Source: Gnetum montanum (taxonomy: Eukaryota; Streptophyta; Gnetopsida; Gnetales; Gnetaceae). From it: a DNA stretch of 21,353 nucleotides. Where the stretch lies: positions 1 to 21,353 of the forward strand of contig MNCI01028451.1 in the NCBI GenBank assembly GCA_015680685.1, written 5' to 3'. Shown here in pieces: positions 10,205 through 17,790 of the stretch (within the stretch, counting starts at the first letter, position 1; every line of letters begins with the position of its first letter). Made by a program: the position numbers and the translations under genes. Under the pieces are notes generated by a model, which worked only from the letters and a program-made list of their open reading frames with translations, was not told the origin of the DNA and did not search any database.

Positions 10205-12351
10205 ATGCGTAGCAACTTGGACTCAACTTTTCCAATGAAAAAGAGGCAGCAACTCATGAGCCGGTGTATCCTTGTTTTGCTTTTCGCTGCAAATTTCGTT
10301 CATGCCCAAAACGGTATTCATAATTCAGAATTTTGTCCTTAAAGATTTATGAAACTGGTTTTAGAAATTCTAAGTTTCTGACAGCGGAAAAAATTGCAGG
10401 GTTTTTGAATATTGCTTGCGGATCGAAATCCAATTTTACAGATGATAGAGGATTGGTTTGGGTGCCGGATACAAATTACATCCAACTCGGCCAAGCACAA
10501 CGTTTCTCTGAAACCCTGTCGTCTTATTTTGTTTACATGCAAAATCTGAGAAAATTTCCCAAACCTCTGAACAAGTCGTGCTATGGGATCCCCTGGTCTT
10601 CAACTCACCCTTTCCTTCTCAGACTGTCCTTCTACAATAAGAAGAATTGGCCCGGTCTGTTCAATTATTCTGTTGAGACGACAGACATGCTTTATGAATC
10701 GGACAAGTTGGATGGAAGCTATTATGAATATGAACATATTCTGATGACGATGGGAACAACGGTGTATATATGCCTCAACAGAATGAGTGAGGCAACAGAT
10801 CCATTCATATCTGCCATTCAGATGATCGAATTGAAGGATGGGATGTACAACTGGGCAAAGCCAAAAGTTATGATGAAAATGCTCGCCAGATATGATATTG
10901 GCGGCAACGGTCTCCCAGTAAGGTACGTTTCTCAACACATCGTGTTTTAGAAAATTAGAAAAGAAAGAAGAAGAGAAGGGGAAAAAAGAATTGAGAGTAA
11001 GGTATTGATGAGTTATTAGTTGTGGGAAACTTTAAGCCCTCTAGAATCACGATTTAGTTCGCTCTAGAATAGAGAAGCAACACAAGGGTGGACCTAAAAA
11101 ACTACTTTTAATATGCTTCACAAGATCTTTGTTTGCAAACATTATAGAATCATAAGTATCTTGTTCGTAGAAGACTGAATTGAGACAGTAGTTACCAAAA
11201 CTTTTAGGAATTGCAGTCGGAATAAGAAAAACGATAATTTTAGGTTCCCAAAAAATTTTTACTCCTAAAATATAAAAATTAGGTTTCAAAAGCAAAGTTT
11301 TCAATAAACAGCTTTATATGATTGTTTATGTTTATGGAAAATAGATAATTAGATATATCTCTTTTTTCTCAAATTCAAAATATGAAATAAGCGCAAAAAT
11401 ATATGTTTAAACTTTAAAGTAAAAATTGTTTAGGAATGTGACTGAGAAAAGGTAGGGAGAATTCTGATCGCTCTGTTCGTATAAATTTTGGAAGAATTGC
11501 GATTCCGATGAACCATAATTTTTTTTCTCTAACATTGCTCTTTTAATTTATTGGTTAGGTACCCAAATGATAATTTTGATCGCATCTGGTATTCCTTGAA
11601 TTTCTCAACAACTGCGACTTTGAAATCTACCTCATCAGAAATTGATGCAAACTCCACTGCAGAAGTTCCTCCATCTGCTGTGATGCAAACAGCTCAATTT
11701 GTTAATGCTTCATACCCTGTAGTTTTTGGCCCACTTGATCCAACTTTGAGCTATTTGGTGCTGCTTTATTTTTATGATTTTGACAATACGACGGAATCCA
11801 TTACATTCGATGTTGCCCTTGACGGAACTGACATAATAACCAACATGTCGTTGCTGCCGAACCACAGCATAGTGGAGGTTTCAGAGCCGGGACAATGCAA
11901 GGAAAGCGTCTGTGAACTAACTTTGCAACCTAAAGATGGCACTGCTGCGGTTCCTTTAAATGCCCTTGAACTTTATTTATTGGTCGACACAAAAAAGGCT
12001 ACAGACCACTCTGAAGGTATAAATAAAATACTTGCCTTTTCATTATGTATGCTGTGCTTTTTAACTATCCTATTTTTTAATCACCAATAACGAATCCAGT
12101 GATGATTCCAGCCATTAATGCTTTGAGAAACAGAGAGACTTTGGCTTTTCATAGTTTTGTAAACTCTGTTTGATGAATTGAAATCGAATAGTGATGTATG
12201 CCTGTGCGATGTGGTAATGAAAACGTGCAGTGCAGGTGCTGAATGAGCTGAGATCAAAATTTGAGTTGAACTTCACCTCGTGGGTTTCTGATCCATGTTT
12301 TGTAATTCCCTGGGAATGTATTAGCTGCACCAACATGACAGTTTCACATCT
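10205..12351 (+). CDS. Exons 1-4: signal peptide and malectin-like ectodomain
   Basis: Exon 1 (10205-10313) gives a signal peptide: basic residues KKRQQLMSR, then the hydrophobic run CILVLLFAANFVHAQ. A short 86-base intron follows. Exon 2 (10400-10922) opens with GFLNIACGSKSNFTDDRGLVWVPD interrupted by no stop; its family signature is the LNIACG...NFTDDRGLVWVPD pattern. Exon 3 (11559-12016) starts in VRYPNDNFDRIW, the hallmark junction between the two malectin-like halves, and continues with YLVLLYFYDF and many N-glycosylation sites. Exon 4 (12231-12351) carries VLNELRSKF and the WVSDPCFVIPWECISC cysteine motif that precedes the LRRs. Frames and phases agree throughout. The domain should lie outside the cell and bind a carbohydrate or peptide-type ligand; the ligand is unknown. 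Confidence 0.8.
12100..12158 (+). other. Possible alternative or pseudo-exon in intron 3
   Basis: A good acceptor (pyrimidine-rich TATTTTTTAATC region, then CCAG at 12099) opens a 59-base stretch in the correct phase, reading VMIPAINALRNRETL, and GTAAAC at 12159 could be its donor. From there exon 4 could join at 12236 in frame. The peptide resembles the start of exon 4 (VQVLNELRSK). The family length is met without it, so I left it out of the main model. Confidence 0.3.
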
Positions 12352-12585
12352 GTGAGCTTCTTCTTTTTTGATTCTTTGTTATTTATATAAATTTGGTGAT
12401 TTAATCCTACTCAAAGTACCAGGTAATTTTCTTAAATGTCCAATAGCTCGAGACAGTTCACGGAGAAGATAAAATTTCAATTTTACTAATATTTCAAAAT
12501 TTCTCCCATTCTATAAAAAGCCTGAAATGTGAATTCTTTTCAAGCCAAAATTAGTAGAATCCAATAAATGATGTCATGTTGGCAG

Positions 12586-13183
12586 TTACTTATCTGGCAA
12601 AAATCTCAGCGGGCGTATACCTCAGAGCATTGCAAAGCTGACTGGTTTAAAATACTTGTATGTATATACTGTGTTTCTCTTCCAATGGAATTTCTAGTCG
12701 CTATGATTTTTGCTTGTTAGGTGTATAAATGTGATCTACTGAATGTTGATTAACTTAGAGACTTTTCCAACAATCAATCGGAAGGACCATTACCAGATTT
12801 GTCAAGACTCAGCCACTTGCAAACAATGTGAGCCGAAATTTCAACGAATTCATGTATGATCTGAATGTGTACCCAATCAGTATGTTGAAGTTGCAGCTAT
12901 TTTGCAGAAATTTGGAAAATAACAAATTGAATGGAACTCTTCCTGCATGGTTATCTACCCTGAATAATCTTCGGGAGCTGTAAGTTGACTTTATTATAAA
13001 ATTGAAATTGAAATTGAAGCTTTATTAGTAGATTCTTTAATTTATTGCACGAAGAAAATCATAATTTTTAAGTATTTAAACTGCAATGAGACTTCCATGA
13101 AATATTATTTCCAGGTCTATTGCTAACAATAATTTTAGTGGAGAAGTCACACCTCAACTGGCTAAGCTGGGTCCCAAATTCAA
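12586..13183 (+). CDS. Exons 5-8: leucine-rich repeats
   Basis: Four consecutive exons of 72, 69, 72 and 69 bases, all split in phase 2 within the conserved Leu codon, encode one LRR each. This is the standard one-repeat-per-exon arrangement of plant LRR receptor kinases. They read LYLSGKNLSGRIPQSIAKLT, then LDFSNNQSEGPLPDLSRLSH, then NLENNKLNGTLPAWLSTLNN, then LSIANNNFSGEVTPQLAKLG. The LxxLxLxxNxLxGxIP pattern is recognisable in each, though the second has Ser and Glu where Leu is usual. No stop or frame change occurs in these exons, and all donors and acceptors are GT-AG. Confidence 0.85.
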
Positions 13184-13291
13184 GTAATGTTTTAAGTTTG
13201 TGTATAATGGCAATACCTTATAATGACAATACCTTATCTTTTGATAAGTGAAGACACAAGATGATATAAAGCGAAGTTAACTTATATGCAG

Positions 13292-13493
13292 CTTCCCTGG
13301 CAACCAATACCTTATTTCTAAATCAAAGGCCCCTGAATCAAAGGCCCCTAAATCAAAGGCCCCTGAATCAAAGGGGCACCGGACTCTCAAAGCCATACTT
13401 GTAGTAACAGCTGGTGCAATTTTGCTTATAATCATAACGGGATATCGTATGCTGGTTTCAGAAAATACAAGGCTAACAGGGCTAAAGGCAAAG
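13292..13493 (+). CDS. Exon 9: juxtamembrane repeat and membrane segment, frameshifted
   Basis: In phase with exon 8 the exon reads NFPGNQYLIS, a pentapeptide repeat (KSKAP, ESKAP, KSKAP, ESKG), basic residues, then the membrane segment ILVVTAGAILLIIITG. Its last third looks right in another frame, as GFRKYKANRAKGK, the expected basic stop-transfer and juxtamembrane part. The 202-base length is one short of what the neighbouring phases need, so one base is probably missing around 13435-13455 (between ITG and GFRKYK). If instead the first frame is kept, splicing to an in-frame site after CTGAAG (exon start 13630) would bypass the problem. A sequencing error is a third option. Confidence 0.7.
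13320..13376 (+). repeat. 15-bp coding minisatellite
   Basis: Four head-to-tail 15-base units (AAATCAAAGGCCCCT and variants with G for the first base) encode a Lys/Ser/Pro-rich pentapeptide repeated between the last LRR and the membrane segment. The unit length is a multiple of three, so repeat-number changes keep the frame. The fourth copy is diverged (GGGG). Confidence 0.9.
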
Positions 13494-13610
13494 GTATGGT
13501 CCATAACTCATAATTACTTTGTACAAAAAGTGTTTACCACCCCAATTTTAAATTTTATACAGATAAAAATGATGATTTAAGAACCTTAATATAGCTATAA
13601 ATTTATGAAG

Positions 13611-15271
13611 AATCATCATCAAAACTGAAGATACCCAAGTCATCACAGTGTAGATCATTCACAACAAAAGAGCTCATATTAGCTACTCAGGATTTCTCAA
13701 ATGAAATTGGACGAGGTGGATTTGGACCAGTCTTCCATGGAAATTTTCTTGATGGACAAGAAGTCGCTGTCAAAGTTCTATCAGCATTTTCTAATGAAGG
13801 AACCGATGAATTTCTTAATGAGGTAACTAAATTTTAGTGCTTTCTAATCAAGGAACCCATGAATTTCTTAATGAGGTAACTAAATTTAAGTGCTTTTTTC
13901 AGTATAAAACTATAGATGCTCTTGTAGGCATTATTGTTAGACCACATGTATTATCTTAACTCTTAAGCATAATAAAATTAGAAGATCATAGTATTAGATA
14001 TGTTTAAACATAAAAATTTTGTAAATAAAATTTCACAATTTACAATAGATTCTGACTATAAAGGAACCATTTACATAGAAGTATAAACTAATTTATCTTA
14101 CATGTCTTTTAATTTTATAAAAACATAATAGAAAGAAAAGGTTGGGAGAAATGTGGAAAGTTGTGGGAAAGGAAACTATAAAGAGTAAGATGTCCCAACA
14201 CTCTAAAGAACTGTAAATAAGATCATGCAATATTCAGTAAATATGGGCTGAATCATAATGGAAGCTGACTTGCTCTTTTGAAACATTCATAAAGTAACCT
14301 TAGACTTTGTGTGCCTAGGTATGAGTTGAAAATAACTTATTAATAAGGGAATTTTTGGTCTTTTTTTATGGCAGAAATCTTCGCAGGGAATACTTTTGGT
14401 TATTGAAAATAAGCCTATAGTTTTGACAGTGATTCTTAAACTGAAAATTTTTAGTTGCATACAATAGCACTCTCTAGTACTTTTTCTACAATAAAGGTAA
14501 TTTTTTTCAAAAAAAATTTGAACTAGTTTAATTTGTTAATATATTTGTCCATTTCCACAAGGTTTAGCCTACTTATTAGAAGTTAAAATTTGCAGATCCT
14601 ACTTTTGTCACGATTAAGTCATGAGAATATAGTAAAGCTCCTTGGCTACTGCAATGATTCTGGTGAACTAATGTTGGTATATGAATACATGCCAAACGGA
14701 TCTCTCAAAGATCATCTTTACGGTATTTGGTGTGTTTTTTTCCATGATCATTCTAGTTTAAAATTTTCTCTATATTAATTTGATAATGTAGAGAGATGAG
14801 AAGGATAGGAGGACATATCTATAGGCATAGATGTTAATTTATTTAATTTTTATTTTTAATTCCCAGACAGGGAGCTCTGAAGGTTGAACAAACATTTTTA
14901 TTACAGATGTGGAAAAATGCCATTTGGAACTACGGTGGAAGGACAGACTTCAGATCACGCTCCATGCTGCTCTTGGTATATAAATGTCATTTATAACTAC
15001 AGGCCTGTTTGAAGTTTTAACTTTGAATTCAAATACTAAAGTATGCCCTCACTTTTGTCCCCGTTTCTTGAAAAATCATCTCTCAAGGGCTGCACTATCT
15101 GCACCTGGAATGCAAGCCCAGGATAATCCACAGAGACTTGAAATCTGCAAATATCTTGATTGACAGAACTTTCAACGGAAAACTCTCGGATTTGGGTATC
15201 TCCAGAGTACTTGAGAATGTTTCCCACATAACAACCACAGTTAAAGGCACACTCGGATACCTGGATCCACA
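13611..15271 (+). CDS. Exons 10-13: kinase domain, N-lobe to activation segment
   Basis: Exons 13611-13822, 14596-14722, 14907-14975 and 15088-15271 encode, in order: the Gly-rich loop [12 protein letters not shown] (residue ~598), the invariant Lys in EVAVK (~620), the alpha-C Glu in FLNE (~636), [15 protein letters not shown], the hinge [11 protein letters not shown], the catalytic loop [12 protein letters not shown] (~714-725) and the activation segment [20 protein letters not shown] marks an RD kinase. Two key sites deviate: DFG is DLG (~736-738; the Phe codon reads TTG) and the family's DPEY is DPQY (~761-764), changing the Glu that pairs with the late Arg of the C-lobe. Catalytic Lys, Glu and both Asp are present, so the sequence alone does not prove loss of activity here. 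Confidence 0.85.
13788..13893 (+). repeat. 53-bp tandem duplication spanning an exon-intron border
   Basis: Positions 13788-13840 and 13841-13893 are the same 53 bases with three differences. The unit holds the last 35 bases of exon 10, the donor GAG-GTAACT and 18 bases of intron, so the gene has two identical donor sequences (GTAACT at 13823 and 13876). Only the first gives an open frame: using the second would read through GTA ACT AAA TTT TAG. Confidence 0.92.
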
Positions 15272-15404
15272 GTAAAAACTCTGCCTGATCCCTGTTTGTA
15301 GACAGCAGATACTCTACAGTAAATCTATAATTGCAATAATGTAATGTCATTTCTTTAGCAAAATGGAGAAAACCATATAATAATGAAGAACATTATATTG
15401 ACAG

Positions 15405-16019
15405 GTATTACATGACACGCATGCTTACTGAAAAAAGTGATATATACAGCTTCGGAGTGGTGCTGCTGTAAATTGTGTGTGGCAGACAACCCATTGAGGT
15501 CAGCTTAAGCGAAGACCAAATTAATATTGTCAGCTGGGTATTAACTAAGAACCACTAAAAACTGATTATTTGCATATTATTACCATTCCATGAAATTGTT
15601 AGATATTATTATTTAAAAGACAAATTATCATTTATCTTGAACAGGTAACGTCATGTATTGATACAGAGGACCCTGAGCATGTCCAGCTTTCCTCGATAAT
15701 TGACAGCAGATTGAAAGAAAAATTTGCAAGCATAAACTCTATAGCAATGGTCACTGGGCTGGCCCTTAAATGTGTAAGATCGGAAGCACATTTGAGGCCG
15801 GGTATTAAGGAAGTCATGGAAATATTAAGCGAGGCTTTGGCAGTTGAAGAAAATGCGTTGTCTGACATTGGTATTTCTGTAAGCTCAGCTCCTTCTGCAC
15901 TGCATTTGAGCATTAACAGAAGTACTAACTCTGGGTCCTGTAGCTTAAGCCAGTGCCCTGAATCTTCTTCTTCTGTGAAAACTTGTGTTGAATATGGACC
16001 TGCATTTGAACCTGTGTGA
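15405..16019 (+). CDS. Exons 14-15: kinase C-lobe with TAA, and C-terminal tail
   Basis: Exon 14 (15405-15537) continues the kinase as YYMTRMLTEKSDIYSFGVVL and then hits TAA at 15469-15471, where LLEI-type sequence is expected; IVCGRQPIEVSLSEDQINIV follows in the same frame. Exon 15 (15645-16019) encodes the end of the C-lobe, including the conserved Arg in LRPGIKEVMEILSEAL, and a Ser-rich tail ending FEPV before TGA at 16017. The intact frame on both sides of the TAA suggests a single recent GAA or GAG to TAA-type change (or a base-call error). The stop lies 66 bases before the last exon junction, so by the usual rule the mRNA would be a target for nonsense-mediated decay. Confidence 0.8.
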
Positions 16020-16410
16020 TGCAGAACATTACATGTAANTTATTGAAAAACTAGATCAAACTTGATGTTGGGCTCATTTCTAGACATAAGAAAACAGGGG
16101 ATAACGATGAAACCGAAATTTCAAATTTGTAAGTCAACGCAGGGGAAAAGTCATTGCTTGTGATTTAAAAAAAAAAGGGAAAACTTTTCTGTCATTATAA
16201 TTTATAAGTCTTTTTCTAAAATCATAAAGCTATTTTAAATTTATTTTAAAGCATTTTGTTTTTCGTTATGGGATTATGAGATATGATTAAAGTGATTAGT
16301 TTATTGTTTGACAAGTATGGAAGGTGGGAGTTACATATAGTTAAAAATGTTTCAAGTTTGAGAGTCTCCTCCTCTAAAATAAAATTAGAAAAATAATATC
16401 TAAATCATAG
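16020..16410 (+). other. 3' flank of the receptor-kinase gene
   Basis: AT-rich sequence after the TGA, presumably containing the 3' UTR. There is an N at 16039. No sharp poly(A) signal can be chosen among several A-rich strings. Nothing else is recognisable before the LINE tail starts. Confidence 0.4.
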
Positions 16411-16645
16411 TTTAGGCATATGCAAGGAATACCAAATAACAAGCTTATAAAAAAAGTTTGCTACATCATTCTTCTAGGAAAGGGAGTAAGAGGAAGACCA
16501 AAAAGACATAGTAAAAAAAGATTAAAGAGGATTTGAAGAAATTGTAAATAAACAAAGATATAAACAAAGAAAGTGAATGACCAAAAAGAACTCATGTAGC
16601 CAATCCTATTTTGTTGGGACAAGGTTATAATGATGATGAATATTT
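16411..16645 (+). mobile_element. 3' tail of a plant LINE (reverse transcriptase C-terminus)
   Basis: Starting at TTTAGGCATATGCAAGG the frame reads FRHMQGIPNNKLIKK, then GKGVRGRPKRHSKKRL, the decayed counterpart of the WFGHVQRRP ... RRGRGRPKKTW end of plant LINE (L1/RTE-like) open reading frames. It is followed by a stop-interrupted version of the DRxxWRxRIHVADP block and by CCAATCCTATTTTGTTGGGACAAGG (15 of these bases are the usual CCCATTTxGTxGGGA-AAGG end), then a GATGATGAA simple tail. The 5' end of the element is missing, as is usual for LINE copies. Several TAA and TGA codons show it is dead. The strand is the same as that of the receptor-kinase gene. Confidence 0.7.
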
Positions 16646-16840
16646 AAATCATAGACAACAAGGTATGATGCTTCTAATTCTCTAAGATATGGATTAAATG
16701 ATAGACAATATCAATAGAATATAACTTATTCATGATACTTATTTTTTGAATATAATACAATACACAATGTTTGAAGGTATACAATGGGTTGAAGTTATAT
16801 TATGCAAGCTAAGTATTTGAAATTTTCAAGGGTTTCTTTC
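16646..16840. other. AT-rich spacer
   Basis: No gene or recognisable element is seen between the LINE tail and the 111-bp tandem repeat. Confidence 0.4.
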
Positions 16841-17048
16841 TGATGAGTGGCAAGGTACCCCTACACCCAACCATATGAATCACAAAATGCTCATGTGCGA
16901 TTCGGTCGAATTCCGTGGATTGTATAGTTTTCTGGTGCACTAGTTCTCTAGTGATGAGTGGCGAGGTACCCCTACACTCAACCATACAAATACAAGCGTT
17001 ACACACGTGATCCAGTCGAACTCCGTAGACTATATGCCTACACGCCTT
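16841..17048. repeat. Two diverged copies of a 111-bp tandem repeat
   Basis: TGATGAGTGGCAAGGTACCCC (16841) recurs at 16952 as TGATGAGTGGCGAGGTACCCC, and both are followed by TACAC(C/T)CAACCATA and later by GT(C/A)GAA(T/C)TCCGT. The period is 111 bases and the repeats agree over most of about 90 bases. The unit contains several CG dinucleotides, unusual in this neighbourhood. No coding role is seen. Confidence 0.8.
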
Positions 17049-17083
17049 ATGGAACACTTAAGGTTAATCATTCGTTGTCTTTC

Positions 17084-17128
17084 CAGACTTACTTGTATTT
17101 GTCATGGTTGTATGGTTAAGTAAGTCTG
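17084..17128. repeat. 11-bp perfect inverted repeat (hairpin)
   Basis: CAGACTTACTT at 17084-17094 and its exact complement AAGTAAGTCTG at 17118-17128 enclose a 23-base spacer. It could fold as a hairpin or be the trace of a small inverted-repeat element. No terminator or small-RNA role is supported. Confidence 0.6.
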
Positions 17129-17690
17129 AGGTATGTGATTTTTATATCTTTTCTGTTTTATCTCCTATGCAAATGATGTAAAGGGTGAAAAGACTAATTA
17201 ACTAACTTTAACTAACTAACTAAGCCTTAATTAACCTAGCATCAGCATCCGTTCCCACTTACCGTTCACACCTTGAACCAATGCAACCTTGATTACCAAA
17301 CGCTATTCATTACTAGGATCACCAAGCGTAATGCACGTGCTCGAAGTATTCATACTGAATGCACTTAACTATGGGAGAAGGGTTGAGAGAGATTTAATTA
17401 ACTAATAACGCATTTAAATGATAAACAATAAATTACAGTAATTAAAATCCTAATTAGCTTAGTCCATGCACTGCAAGGTTTATCCAAAAGTTCGTCTTTA
17501 TTTTCGTACACAAACTTGTGTTCAGGTACAATATATGCTCGAATAAGGATTTGTTCACTTCAAAGCTCCTACTACGGGCACATGGAAATTATTCTATCTT
17601 TGGAGAGGTAAAACTCCCAGAGTTTCCCTAAGAGTCTAAATCTAAATGGAGAAATAAGGGAGAGCTGTCTCTTATTTATAGACTTGGCAG
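17129..17690. other. Unassigned spacer with short TAAC repeats
   Basis: Contains a TAACTAAC-type simple run near 17195-17240 and otherwise unremarkable AT-rich sequence. No reading frame with domain character is visible. Confidence 0.4.
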
Positions 17691-17694
17691 CGCA

Positions 17695-17790
17695 TTGTGA
17701 TATTGCATACGCGAGATCGCGGGGGATGCGATATCGTGGCTGATGTGATATCGCATAATCGATATCGCGGCCCATGCGATATCGTGTCCT
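17695..17790. repeat. CG-rich cluster of palindromic GATATCG motifs
   Basis: Within about 100 bases the string GCGATATCG or a close variant (GTGATATCGC, TCGATATCGC, GCGATATCG) occurs five times or so, on a background with GCGAGATCGCGG. GATATC is its own complement, so the motif reads on both strands. The stretch stands out as the densest CG cluster of the window. The units are irregularly spaced (about 20-30 bases) and not a clean tandem array. Confidence 0.65.

Larger units (their letters stand above)
10205..16019 (+). pseudogene. Malectin-like LRR receptor Ser/Thr kinase, disrupted
   Basis: A plasma-membrane receptor kinase of the malectin-like/LRR class (LRR-I-like; nearest familiar relatives At5g48740 and At1g67720). 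These sense extracellular signals through the ectodomain and phosphorylate Ser/Thr in the cytoplasm. Exons deduced from GT-AG sites, reading frame and family pattern: 10205-10313, 10400-10922, 11559-12016, 12231-12351, 12586-12657, 12759-12827, 12908-12979, 13115-13183, 13292-13493, 13611-13822, 14596-14722, 14907-14975, 15088-15271, 15405-15537, 15645-16019. All junction phases agree except exon 9 to exon 10. The sum is 2,795 nt, one short of 932 codons, normal for the family. Lesions: exon 9 is one base off frame, and exon 14 has an in-frame TAA at 15469-15471 (codon ~785) where the family has Glu. DLG replaces DFG and DPQ replaces DPE. A more upstream start (10205) was preferred to 10235 or 10256, but all three Met codons precede the signal peptide. 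Identity is sure; functional status is an inference. Confidence 0.85.

Noticed and set aside
10333-10399. An in-frame upstream extension of exon 2 with its own ATG (MSLKIYETGF)
   Set aside because: The signal-peptide exon at 10205-10313 joins exon 2 at 10400 in phase through GT-AG sites and gives the family's usual N-terminus, so this stretch is intron 1.
10339-10938. Open frames on the minus strand opposite exon 2
   Set aside because: They are shadows of a well-supported + strand exon with malectin-like sequence.
13277-13504. Minus-strand frame with repeated FDSGAFDLGAFDSG
   Set aside because: It is the complement of the KSKAP minisatellite and membrane segment in exon 9, and has no support of its own.
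16841-16860. CTGATGAG, the first core word of a hammerhead ribozyme
   Set aside because: No CGAAA-type second core segment or matching helices follow at either of the two repeat units.
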